DNA from: JAJZJT01 sp964610905
GTDB lineage: Bacteria; Actinomycetota; Acidimicrobiia; Acidimicrobiales; RAAP-2
NCBI GenBank assembly: GCA_964610905.1
Contig: CAZSYT010000004.1
Coordinates: forward strand, 1-64,000
DNA: 64,000 bases
Direction of reading: 5' to 3'
Part shown: positions 24,539-32,294 of the stretch, one piece after another
Position numbering within the stretch: the stretch's first letter is position 1
How the letters are laid out: every line of letters begins with the position of its first letter
Made by a program: the position numbers and the translations under genes
The notes under the pieces: generated by a model
What the model was told of the DNA's origin: nothing
Databases searched by the model: none
Seen by the model: only the letters and a program-made list of their open reading frames with translations

Positions 24539-26169
24539 CGTCGCCCGATCCCCACGTAGGCGAAGCCGAGCCGGCGCAGCTGTGCGGGATCGAGGAGGTT
24601 CCGGGCGTCGACCACGACCGGCTCGGCCAGCTGGCGAGCCACCCGACGGAAGTCGGCCAGGCGGAACTCGTCCCACTCGGTCAGCACGACCAGGGCAGCG
24701 GCTCCCGTGCAGGCGGCGTACGGGTCCGAGTGGGCCGTGACGGTGCCCGTCACCGGGTCCCCGTGCATGCCCGTCAGCCCCTCGAGGCGCAGGGGCGCTC
24801 CCCCGTCCGGCACGGACAGCGTCGGGTCGTAGGCCCGCACGACCGCCCCGTGGTCGACCATGCGGCGAACGACCTCGACGGCGGGCGAGCACCGGAGGTC
24901 GTCGGTGCCCGCCTTGAACGTCAAGCCCCAGACGCCGACGACCGCACCGGCGAGGCCGGCCACGTCGGGCGGGTCCTCGTCGCCTCCGACGGGGTCTCGA
25001 CGACGCCCCCGTCGGGTGGCGGGGCGAGTGGCCGACGCCGGCCGGAGGGCACCGGCGACCTTCGCCACCACCCGGTCGAACTGCTCGTCGTTGGTGGCGA
25101 TCGCACCGCGGAGGAACGAGAAGTCGTACCCGGCGTCCTCGGCGATCCGCAGGAGCGCGAGGGTGTCCTTGGGCAGGCAGCTGCCTCCCCAGCCGGGGCC
25201 GGGCCGCAGGTAGTCGAAGCCGATTCGCCGGTCGTACCCGAGCCCCAGGATCACGTCGCGTACGTCGGCCCCGACCGCCTCGCACAGTCCGGCGACGGCG
25301 TTGACGAAGCTGAGCTTCGTGGCGAGGAAGGCGTTGGCCGCGTACTTGATGGTCTCGGCGGTGGTGGCGTCGGTGATCAGGACGGGGGCGTGGGTGCCGG
25401 CGAAGAGCTCGCCGACCCGGGCGGCGGCCGACTGGTCCGAGGCACCGACCACGATGCGCTCGGGGTGGAGGCTGTCGGCGACGGCGGAGCCCTCGCGGAG
25501 GAACTCGGGGTTCGAGACGACCGAGACGTCGTGGCGCCCGAGCACCCGCTCGACGACCAGGGTCGAGCCCACCGGGACGGTCGACTTGTTCACCACGACG
25601 GCCCCCGTCTCGAGGTGGGGCCCGATGGCCGTCGCCGCCGCCTCGACGAAGGACAGGTCTGCCGAACCGTCCTCCCCCTGGGGGGTGGGCACGCACAGGA
25701 AGACGAACTCGCACCCGTTGACGGCGCCGGCCACGTCGGTCGTGAAGCGCAGGCGCCCGGCGTCCATGCCGGCCCGCACCAGCTCCTCCAAGTGGTCCTC
25801 GACGATCGGCACGTTGCCGGCGGCGAGCTGGGCGATCTTGCCGGCGTCCACGTCCGCGCAGGTCACCTGGTGGCCGAGGTAGGCGAGGACCGCCGCCGTG
25901 GGGAGCCCCACGTAGCCCACGCCGAGGACGGCGACCGTGCGCGCCCGGGCGTGGGGCAGCACGCGCACCCCGCGTCCCCCGTGGCCGAAGCTCGCCCCCT
26001 CGGTGCCGACGGTGCCGACGGTGCCGACGGTGCCGACCTCGGGCCGCGGAGGCGCCGGGCCGGCGGGCTGCGCGGGGACGGAGCCGGAAGCGCCGGGAGA
26101 CGACGTGATGCGCACCGCCCCGGACCAGCCCGCCCCGCTTCGCTCTCCGGTCTCGTCGCCCGACGTCAT
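24535..26169 (-). CDS. ugd: UDP-glucose 6-dehydrogenase
   Basis: This 544-residue enzyme oxidises UDP-glucose to UDP-glucuronate with two NAD. The visible motifs are AVLGVGYVGLPTA, NKSTVPVGST, NPEFLREGSA, TIKYAANAFLATKLSFVN and the catalytic GGSCLPKD with Cys331. Two features make it longer than the usual 430-450 residues: an N-terminal disordered extension of about 75 residues containing a GTV repeat, and an Arg-rich insert near residues 380-405 between the central and C-terminal domains. The extension may be partly untranslated if a later start is used. It precedes uxs and follows rmlD by 16 nt. Confidence 0.92.
   Translation of the reverse strand: MTSGDETGERSGAGWSGAVRITSSPGASGSVPAQPAGPAPPRPEVGTVGTVGTVGTEGASFGHGGRGVRVLPHARARTVAVLGVGYVGLPTAAVLAYLGHQVTCADVDAGKIAQLAAGNVPIVEDHLEELVRAGMDAGRLRFTTDVAGAVNGCEFVFLCVPTPQGEDGSADLSFVEAAATAIGPHLETGAVVVNKSTVPVGSTLVVERVLGRHDVSVVSNPEFLREGSAVADSLHPERIVVGASDQSAAARVGELFAGTHAPVLITDATTAETIKYAANAFLATKLSFVNAVAGLCEAVGADVRDVILGLGYDRRIGFDYLRPGPGWGGSCLPKDTLALLRIAEDAGYDFSFLRGAIATNDEQFDRVVAKVAGALRPASATRPATRRGRRRDPVGGDEDPPDVAGLAGAVVGVWGLTFKAGTDDLRCSPAVEVVRRMVDHGAVVRAYDPTLSVPDGGAPLRLEGLTGMHGDPVTGTVTAHSDPYAACTGAAALVVLTEWDEFRLADFRRVARQLAEPVVVDARNLLDPAQLRRLGFAYVGIGRR
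26002..26037 (-). repeat. 9-bp tandem repeat (VGT) in ugd N-terminus
   Basis: Four exact copies of GGTGCCGAC lie in frame and code a Gly-Thr-Val run in the N-terminal extension of the UDP-glucose dehydrogenase. Confidence 0.85.
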
Positions 26170-26185
26170 CGTTCGCTGGCTCCCG

Positions 26186-27124
26186 TCACGTCCCGGCCAG
26201 CTCGGCGACGAGGCGAGCCAACGACGCGGTCCACTCGGGGAGCAGCGGCAGGCCGGACAGGCGAAGCCCCAGGTTGTCGAGGCGCGAGTTGGCCGGGCGC
26301 GGCGCGGGCCGGGGCGGGTCGAGGTCGGTCGTGGCGATCGGCTCGACCCGGCCAGGGTCGTCGCCCGCCGATTCGAGCACTGCCCGCACGAAGCCGTACC
26401 AGGTCGTCTCCCCGGTGTTAGTGACGTGGAAGGTCCCCGGGCGCCGCTCGACGCCGAGGCGCACGACGGCGGGCGCCAGGTCGGCGGTGAACGTGGGGCA
26501 GCCGCGCTGGTCGTCGACGAAGCGGAGGACGGCCGAGCGGTCGGCCCCGGCCAGGCGCAGGGCCGTCTTGACCATGTTGGCCCCGTGGGCCCCGCTCACC
26601 CACGCCGTACGGACCACAGTGGCGTCGCCCCCGAGGACGGCGAGCAGCTCGTGCTCTCCCCCGAGCTTGCTGCGGCCGTAGACCGAGCGGGGAGCCGGGT
26701 CGTCCCACTCGACGTAGGGACGGTCCAGCTCGCCGTCGAAGACGTAGTCCGTCGAGACGTAGACGACGTGGGCGCCGACCCGCCGAGCCGCCTCGGCGAC
26801 GTGCCGGGTGCCCAGGGCGTTGACCGCGTACGCCGTGTCCGGGTCCGCCTCGCAGGCGTCGACGGCCGTGTAGGCGCCGCCGTGGAGGACGACGTCGGGA
26901 CGGAACGCCTCGATCGCGGCGAGGACGGCGTCGCGGTCGCGGAGGTCGAGCGTGTCGATGTCGGTGGCGAGCGTGTCGAAGTCGCCCGAGGGGCGGGGCA
27001 CCGACAGGCCTGTCACGTCCGCCGGGGCGCCGCCGTCGGGCACCGCACCGGCGAGCACGGCTTGGACGTCCCGCCCCAGCTGGCCGTTGCCCCCGGTGAC
27101 GAAGACCCGGAGCGACGTGCTCAC
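26186..27124 (-). CDS. rmlD: dTDP-4-dehydrorhamnose reductase
   Basis: RmlD reduces dTDP-4-keto-L-rhamnose to dTDP-L-rhamnose. The 312-residue protein shows VFVTGGNGQLGRDV, HGGAYTAVDACE, YVSTDYVFDG, YGRSKLGGE, RTAWVSGAHGANMVKT and FHVTNTGETTWYGF, a complete RmlD pattern with the YxxxK pair. The GTG at 27124 overlaps the rmlB stop as GTGA; the open frame further upstream lies over rmlB. rmlA and rmlC, needed for the same pathway, are not adjacent. Rhamnose is a linker or surface sugar in many actinobacteria. Confidence 0.92.
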   Translation of the reverse strand: MSTSLRVFVTGGNGQLGRDVQAVLAGAVPDGGAPADVTGLSVPRPSGDFDTLATDIDTLDLRDRDAVLAAIEAFRPDVVLHGGAYTAVDACEADPDTAYAVNALGTRHVAEAARRVGAHVVYVSTDYVFDGELDRPYVEWDDPAPRSVYGRSKLGGEHELLAVLGGDATVVRTAWVSGAHGANMVKTALRLAGADRSAVLRFVDDQRGCPTFTADLAPAVVRLGVERRPGTFHVTNTGETTWYGFVRAVLESAGDDPGRVEPIATTDLDPPRPAPRPANSRLDNLGLRLSGLPLLPEWTASLARLVAELAGT

Positions 27125-28146
27125 GGCTGGGTGGGTGGCTGGCTCCCGCCGGTCCACGCCCCTTCCACCACCGGGGCCCGGTCCCGCAGGGGCTCCCACC
27201 AGCTGCGGTGGTCGGCGTACCAGGCCACGGTGGTGGCGAGGCCGTCCTCGAACCCGACCGTCGGCTCCCACCCCAGCTTGGTGCGGATCTTCGTCGAGTC
27301 GAGGAGGTACCGACGGTCGTGGCCCGGTCGGTCCGGGACGATCTCCTTCAACGTCTCCGGCCGGCCCGTGGCGGCGAGGACGGCGTCGGCGATCTGCTCG
27401 ATGCTGGCCTCCACGCCACTCCCCACGTTGTAGGTCTCGCCGACCACGCCCTGCTCGAGGACGAGCTCGATGGCCCGGCAGTGGTCGTCGACGTGGAGCC
27501 ACTCGCGCCGGTTCTGAGTCGACGCGTAGAGCGGGAGCGGCTCGTCGTCGAGCGCCTTGGCGGTGAAGAGCGGGATCACCTTCTCGGGGAACTGGTAGGG
27601 CCCGTAGTTGTTGCAGCAGTTGGTGATGGTGGCGGGGAGCTCGAACGTCTCGACGTAGGCTCGCACCGCGTGGTCGGCGCCGGCCTTCGAGGCGTTGTAG
27701 GGGGTGCGCGGCCGGTACGGGGTCTCCTCGGTGAACCGCTCGTCGGAGTCGAGCGGCAGGTCGCCGTAGACCTCGCACGTCGAGATGTGGTGGAAGCGCG
27801 AGACCCCGTGCCTCCGGGCCGCTTCGGCCAGCGTCTGGGTGCCGAGCACGTTCGTGCGGAAGAAGCGGCCCGGGTCGAGGATGGCGAGGGAGTTGTGCGA
27901 CTCGGCCGCGAAGTTGACGATCACGTCGATGTCGTGGCCGGCAAGCACCCCCGTCATGGTGTCGAGGTCGCCGATGTCCGCCTGCACGAAGGAGATCTGG
28001 CCCTCGACGTCGGCCAGGTTCGGCCGGTTCCCTGCGTACGTGAGGACGTCGAGGGCCACGACGTGGTCGTCGGGGTGCCGACCGACCCAGTAGCGCACGA
28101 AGTTCGACCCGATGAACCCGGCCCCGCCGGTGACGAGCAGTCGCAT
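27121..28146 (-). CDS. rmlB: dTDP-glucose 4,6-dehydratase, TCE variant
   Basis: This 341-residue NAD-dependent dehydratase would convert dTDP-glucose to the 4-keto-6-deoxy sugar. Present are LLVTGGAGFIGSNFVRY, LTYAGNRPNL, NFAAESHN, YNASKAGADH and NNYGPYQFPEKVIP, all RmlB hallmarks. Where RmlB normally has the catalytic Thr-Asp-Glu (STDEVYG), this protein has STCEVYG; the codon TGC is clear. Cys in place of the general-acid Asp is the main oddity. The ATG at 28146 is chosen because MRLLVTGG puts the Rossmann motif at the N-terminus and a TATGCT -10 lies 9 nt upstream. It heads the nine-gene operon. Confidence 0.9.
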   Translation of the reverse strand: MRLLVTGGAGFIGSNFVRYWVGRHPDDHVVALDVLTYAGNRPNLADVEGQISFVQADIGDLDTMTGVLAGHDIDVIVNFAAESHNSLAILDPGRFFRTNVLGTQTLAEAARRHGVSRFHHISTCEVYGDLPLDSDERFTEETPYRPRTPYNASKAGADHAVRAYVETFELPATITNCCNNYGPYQFPEKVIPLFTAKALDDEPLPLYASTQNRREWLHVDDHCRAIELVLEQGVVGETYNVGSGVEASIEQIADAVLAATGRPETLKEIVPDRPGHDRRYLLDSTKIRTKLGWEPTVGFEDGLATTVAWYADHRSWWEPLRDRAPVVEGAWTGGSQPPTQP

Positions 28147-28155
28147 AGGGGTGCG

Positions 28156-28161
28156 AGCATA
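28156..28161 (-). promoter_or_regulatory. -10 of the rmlB glycan operon
   Basis: TATGCT on the minus strand ends 9 nt before the rmlB ATG, giving a leaderless or near-leaderless transcript for the nine-gene operon. No convincing -35 is visible. Confidence 0.45.
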
Positions 28162-28237
28162 TCCGCCTCGCACCGCCCGGTACCGGGCCGCCTCCCCCGA
28201 CCCCGGCGTCACCTCGTGGTCGGCACGGCTCGCGGCG

Positions 28238-29005
28238 TCACCCGGTGGTGCGCAGGTGGGTCACGTCACCGGCCGAGACGACCCTGCGACCGGTGCCGGT
28301 GTCGACGACGAGCTGTCCGCTGGGCGTGAGGTCGACGGCGGTCCCCTCGATGGGGCCCTCGGGGAGGTCCACCCGCACGCGGGCGCCCAGCGTGGTGCAC
28401 GCGTCGTGGAGCTCGGCGGCGAGCCGGCGGCGTCCAGCCGCGTCGCCGAGGGCGGCAGCTCGCGGCTCGAGGGCGACGAGGAGGGCGTCCAGCAGCCGGT
28501 CACGCGAGACGGGCCGGCCGGCCAGGGCGACGAGCGACGTGGCCCGACCGGCGAGGTCATCGAGCCCCCGCCCGGCGAGCTCGGCGTCCTCGGTGGGCCA
28601 GGCGACGTTCACCCCGATGCCGACCACCACGGCATCCCCCTCGGCCTCGGCCAGCACCCCGGCCACCTTGCGCCCGTCGGGAGCGACCAGGTCGTTGGGC
28701 CACTTGACGCCCAGCACGACGCCCGCCTCCCCGGCGACGGCCTCCGCCCCGGCCAAGGCGACCGCTGCCGTCACCAGGTAGCGCTCGGCCGGCGGGACGT
28801 CCGGCCGGAGGAGGACGGAGACGAGCAAGCTGGCACCCGGGGGCGCCTCCCACCGTCGTCCCAGCCTGCCCCGGCCCGCCGACTGGTGGTCGGCGACGGC
28901 GACGACCCCGTCGGGGGCACCGTTGCGCGCCTCGTCGAGCAGGTACCGGTTGGTCGAGTCGACGACGTCGAAGCGGCGCACGTCGACGAAGCGCGGGGCC
29001 GGCAT
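28238..29005 (-). CDS. birA: Biotin--[acetyl-CoA-carboxylase] ligase (class I BirA)
   Basis: BirA activates biotin with ATP and attaches it to the carrier domain of biotin-dependent carboxylases. The 255-residue protein has DSTNRYLLDEAR, ADHQSAGRGRLGRRW (the biotinyl-AMP loop, GRGRxGRxW) and LGVKWPNDLVAPDGRKVAGVLAE. A C-terminal SH3-like domain follows. There is no N-terminal DNA-binding domain, so it is a non-repressor class I ligase. It is divergent from the gene of its evident substrate, the biotin carboxylase/BCCP protein, 120 bp away. A TAGGGT -10 lies 7 nt before its ATG. Confidence 0.93.
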   Translation of the reverse strand: MPAPRFVDVRRFDVVDSTNRYLLDEARNGAPDGVVAVADHQSAGRGRLGRRWEAPPGASLLVSVLLRPDVPPAERYLVTAAVALAGAEAVAGEAGVVLGVKWPNDLVAPDGRKVAGVLAEAEGDAVVVGIGVNVAWPTEDAELAGRGLDDLAGRATSLVALAGRPVSRDRLLDALLVALEPRAAALGDAAGRRRLAAELHDACTTLGARVRVDLPEGPIEGTAVDLTPSGQLVVDTGTGRRVVSAGDVTHLRTTG

Positions 29006-29012
29006 GGCAGAG

Positions 29013-29018
29013 ACCCTA
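29013..29018 (-). promoter_or_regulatory. Leaderless -10 of birA
   Basis: TAGGGT on the minus strand ends 7 nt before the birA ATG with no ribosome site between, the classic spacing for a leaderless actinobacterial mRNA. Confidence 0.55.
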
Positions 29019-29125
29019 CGGCGCGTGCCACTCTGGTAGCCATACCTCACCTGCCGGTGGCCTCGGGCCGCCGGTCGACGCGGTCGCCGCGGCTCCTGCC
29101 GCGCGCACGATCGGAAAGGCGCAGC

Positions 29126-30895
29126 GTGCTCACGAAGGTCCTCATCGCCAACCGGGGAGAGATCGCCGTCCGGGTCATCAGGACGTGCCGCGAGCTCGGC
29201 GTGGCGACCGTGGCCGTCTACTCCGAGCTCGACCGTGACGCGCTCCACGTCCGCCTGGCCGACGAGGCCTACGCGCTCGGCGGGCAGACGGCGGCGGAGA
29301 GCTACCTGAACACCGAGGCGATCCTCTCGGCCATCGAGCGCAGCGGCGCCGACGGCGTCCACCCGGGCTACGGGTTCTTCTCCGAGAACGCCGACTTCGC
29401 CCGGGCGATCACCGAGCGGGGTGTGACCTTCATCGGGCCGCCTCCCGAGGCCATCGAGGTGATGGGGGACAAGATCAGCTCGCGCCACGCCGCCGAGCGG
29501 GCCGGCGTCTCCGGCGTGCCGGGCAGGTCCGAGACCCTCCGTTCCCCCGACGAGGTGGTCGCCTTCGGCGACGAGTTCGGGTGGCCCGTGGCCATCAAGG
29601 CCGCCTACGGCGGCGGTGGGAGGGGCATGAAGGTGGTCGGCTCGTCCGACGAGGCGGCCCGCGCCCTCGAGTCGGCCCAGCGCGAGGCCCAGGCGTACTT
29701 CGGGCGCAGCGAGTGCTACCTCGAGCGCTACCTGGCGTGGCCCCGGCACGTCGAGATGCAGATCATCGCCGACACCCACGGCAACACGCTGTGGCTCGGC
29801 GAGCGGGACTGCTCGGCCCAGCGGCGACACCAGAAGCTGGTCGAGGAGAGCCCGGCGCCCGACTTCCCCGACGAGGTGCGCCGGGCCATGGGCGAGGCCT
29901 CCGTGCGCGTCGCCGAGGCGTGCGGCTACGTCAACGCGGGGACGGTGGAGTTCCTCTACCAGGACGGCGAGTTCTTCTTCCTCGAGATGAACACGCGGCT
30001 GCAGGTCGAGCACCCCGTCACCGAGCTGGTGACCGGGCTCGACCTCGTCGAGTGGCAGCTCCGGGTGGCCTCGGGCGAGCCCCTCGGTTTCGCCCAGGAG
30101 GACGTCCGCCGCGACGGGCACGCCATCGAGGTCCGGATCAACGCCGAGGACCCGGCCGGGGGCGCCTTCACCCCGTCGCCGGGGACGATCACGGCGCTCG
30201 TCCCCCCGGGCGGGCCGGGGGTCCGCCTCGACGCCGGCTACCTCGCCGGGGACACGGTCAGCCAGTTCTACGACAACCTCGTGGCCAAGCTCGTCGTCTG
30301 GGGGCACGACCGCGAGGCGGCGAGGCGGCGCATGCTCCGGGCCATCGCCGAGACGGTCGTCGAGGGCGTGGCCACCACGCTGCCGGCCGACGTCGCCATC
30401 CTCGCCCACGAGGACTTCGCGGCGGGCACCCACTCGACCAACTGGGTGGAGCAGCGCCTCGACCTCTCCGAGGTGCGCTCGGGCCCGGTCGCCGCGGTGC
30501 CGCCCCAGGACGAGGAGCCGCGGGTCCTGCGCGACGTGACCGCCGAGGTCGACGGGCGCCGCTACCAGGTGAAACTGTGGGTCCCCGACACCGGCGACGT
30601 GGCGGTCGCGCCGGGGCGGCCCGCGGCGACGCCGTCGCGTTCGGGTGCCGGTCGCCGGCCCAAGGTGGCCGGGGCCCCGGGATCGGGGACCGTGTCGGTC
30701 CCCATGCAGGGCACCATCGTGAAGGTGATGGTGTCGGAGGGCGACGAGGTCGAGGTCGGCCAGGTCGTCTGCGTGCTCGAGGCCATGAAGATGGAGAACA
30801 ACGTCGTGGCCGAGAAGGGCGGCACCGTGAAGGAGGTCCGGGTGTCGGCCGGGGACTCGGTCGGCCCGGGCGACGTCATCGCCGTCATCGAGTAG
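29126..30895 (+). CDS. accA: Acyl-CoA carboxylase alpha subunit (biotin carboxylase + BCCP)
   Basis: This 589-residue subunit carboxylates its own biotin with ATP and bicarbonate for acetyl/propionyl-CoA carboxylase. The biotin carboxylase part runs from KVLIANRGEIAVRVIR through GGGGRGM (ATP grasp loop), HVEMQIIAD and EMNTRLQVEHPVTE to about residue 450. The C-terminal carrier domain ends with the biotinylation site EAMKMEN, Lys555. GTG at 29126 is preceded by GGAAAGG about 7 nt upstream. The beta (carboxyltransferase) subunit is not in the window. It resembles mycobacterial AccA3, which also lies near birA; an M20 amidohydrolase follows 13 bp downstream. Confidence 0.94.
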   Translation: MLTKVLIANRGEIAVRVIRTCRELGVATVAVYSELDRDALHVRLADEAYALGGQTAAESYLNTEAILSAIERSGADGVHPGYGFFSENADFARAITERGVTFIGPPPEAIEVMGDKISSRHAAERAGVSGVPGRSETLRSPDEVVAFGDEFGWPVAIKAAYGGGGRGMKVVGSSDEAARALESAQREAQAYFGRSECYLERYLAWPRHVEMQIIADTHGNTLWLGERDCSAQRRHQKLVEESPAPDFPDEVRRAMGEASVRVAEACGYVNAGTVEFLYQDGEFFFLEMNTRLQVEHPVTELVTGLDLVEWQLRVASGEPLGFAQEDVRRDGHAIEVRINAEDPAGGAFTPSPGTITALVPPGGPGVRLDAGYLAGDTVSQFYDNLVAKLVVWGHDREAARRRMLRAIAETVVEGVATTLPADVAILAHEDFAAGTHSTNWVEQRLDLSEVRSGPVAAVPPQDEEPRVLRDVTAEVDGRRYQVKLWVPDTGDVAVAPGRPAATPSRSGAGRRPKVAGAPGSGTVSVPMQGTIVKVMVSEGDEVEVGQVVCVLEAMKMENNVVAEKGGTVKEVRVSAGDSVGPGDVIAVIE

Positions 30896-30908
30896 GCGGG
30901 GCGAGGCG

Positions 30909-32105
30909 GTGGGCTCCGCCCGAGCCGGCGCGGCGGGCAGTGCCAGAGGGGCGAAGGAGCGGGCCAGGCGGGCCGTGGCCGACGCGCTCGACGAGCTGGT
31001 CGGGCTCAGCCACGCGATCCACGCCCACCCCGAGACGAACTTCACCGAGGAGCACGCCGCCGCGGCGACCGCCGCGCTCCTCGCCGACCACGGGCTGACG
31101 GTGACCGAGGGGGTGGGCGGGCTCCCGACCGCCTTCGTCGCCACCGCCGGCTCGGGGCCCGTGACCGTGGCGGTCTGCGCCGAGTACGACGCCCTCCCCG
31201 GCGTCGGCCACGCCTGCGGGCACAACGTCATCGCCGCCGCGGCGGCCGGTGCCGGGGTGGCCCTGGCATCGGTAGCCGACGACGTCGGCCTGACCGTGCG
31301 CGTGGTCGGCACGCCGGGCGAGGAGGGCGGCGGCGGGAAGATCACCCTCCTCGAGCGGGGCGTCTTCGACGGCGCCCACGCCGCGCTGATGGTCCACCCC
31401 TGGCCCGAGGACCGGCTGGAGGCCGCCTGCCTGGCCGTGTCGCACTTCGACGTCGCCTTCGACGGCCGCACCGCACACGCCTCGGCGGCGCCGTGGGAGG
31501 GGGCGAACGCCGCCGACGCCATGGTGGTCGCCCAGGTGGCCATCGGCCTCCTCCGCCAGCAGCTGCCGCCGGGCGACCAGGTCCACGGCATCGTGACCTC
31601 GGGCGGCGAAGCGGCCAACATCGTCCCCGGCCGGGTGACGGGGCGCTTCATGGCCCGGGCCCGGACCCTCGAGGCGCTCGAGGCGCTCGAGCCCCGGGTG
31701 ATGGCGTGCTTCGAGGCGGGCGCCACGGCCGCCGGAGTGCGCCTGGCGCGCACCGACCTCGCCCCCGTCTACAGCCACATGGTCACCGACGCCCCGCTGC
31801 TCGCCGCCTACCGGGCCAACGCCGAGGTGCTCGGGCGCTCGTTCGCCGCCGACGACGCCGGCGCGCCGGCACCCACGCTCTCCACCGACATGGCCAACGT
31901 GTCGCTCGTCGTACCGACCATCCACCCGCTCCTCGGCATCGAGGCGGGCGGGGCCGTCAACCACCAGCCGGCCTTCGCCGCCGCCTGCGTCACGCCGTCG
32001 GCCGACCAGGCCGTCTCCGACGGCGCCGTCGCCCTCGCGTGGACGGCGATCGACGCGGGCAGCGACCCGGTGCTCCGCGACCACCTGCTCGAGCACGCCC
32101 GCTGA
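30909..32105 (+). CDS. M20-family amidohydrolase (AbgB/peptidase-dimerisation type)
   Basis: This 398-residue metal-dependent amidohydrolase has HAIHAHPETNFTEEHAA at the N-terminus, the metal-binding CAEYDALPGVGHACGHN, and GTPGEEGGGGK with the catalytic Glu pair. A dimerisation domain starts near FDVAFDGRTAHASAAPW and the final metal ligand region contains NHQPAFAA. The type resembles p-aminobenzoyl-glutamate hydrolase subunits and amidohydrolases of N-acyl amino acids; the substrate is unknown. It starts at a GTG 13 nt after the accA stop, so it is probably cotranscribed with the carboxylase. Confidence 0.88.
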   Translation: MGSARAGAAGSARGAKERARRAVADALDELVGLSHAIHAHPETNFTEEHAAAATAALLADHGLTVTEGVGGLPTAFVATAGSGPVTVAVCAEYDALPGVGHACGHNVIAAAAAGAGVALASVADDVGLTVRVVGTPGEEGGGGKITLLERGVFDGAHAALMVHPWPEDRLEAACLAVSHFDVAFDGRTAHASAAPWEGANAADAMVVAQVAIGLLRQQLPPGDQVHGIVTSGGEAANIVPGRVTGRFMARARTLEALEALEPRVMACFEAGATAAGVRLARTDLAPVYSHMVTDAPLLAAYRANAEVLGRSFAADDAGAPAPTLSTDMANVSLVVPTIHPLLGIEAGGAVNHQPAFAAACVTPSADQAVSDGAVALAWTAIDAGSDPVLRDHLLEHAR

Positions 32106-32294
32106 GCCTTCGGGCGGCCGTCGCCACAGCTCGGGCCGGACACCCCCGGCAGGCGGGCAGTGCCGGTGGTACCGTCCGCCTGTCTGCCGCCGTCCTCCGG
32201 GTCGGTGGGCCGACCGGCGCCCCGGACGCGTGGGCCGGACCGGCGGGACTGGACGCCCGGGCACCGTCCCGGCGGAGACGAGGGGGATCGACGG

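Noticed and set aside
28238..31753. Minus-strand open frame extending birA far upstream through the accA region
   Set aside because: Only the last 255 codons match BirA. The rest is antisense to a well-conserved biotin carboxylase, and birA has its own -10 and ATG.
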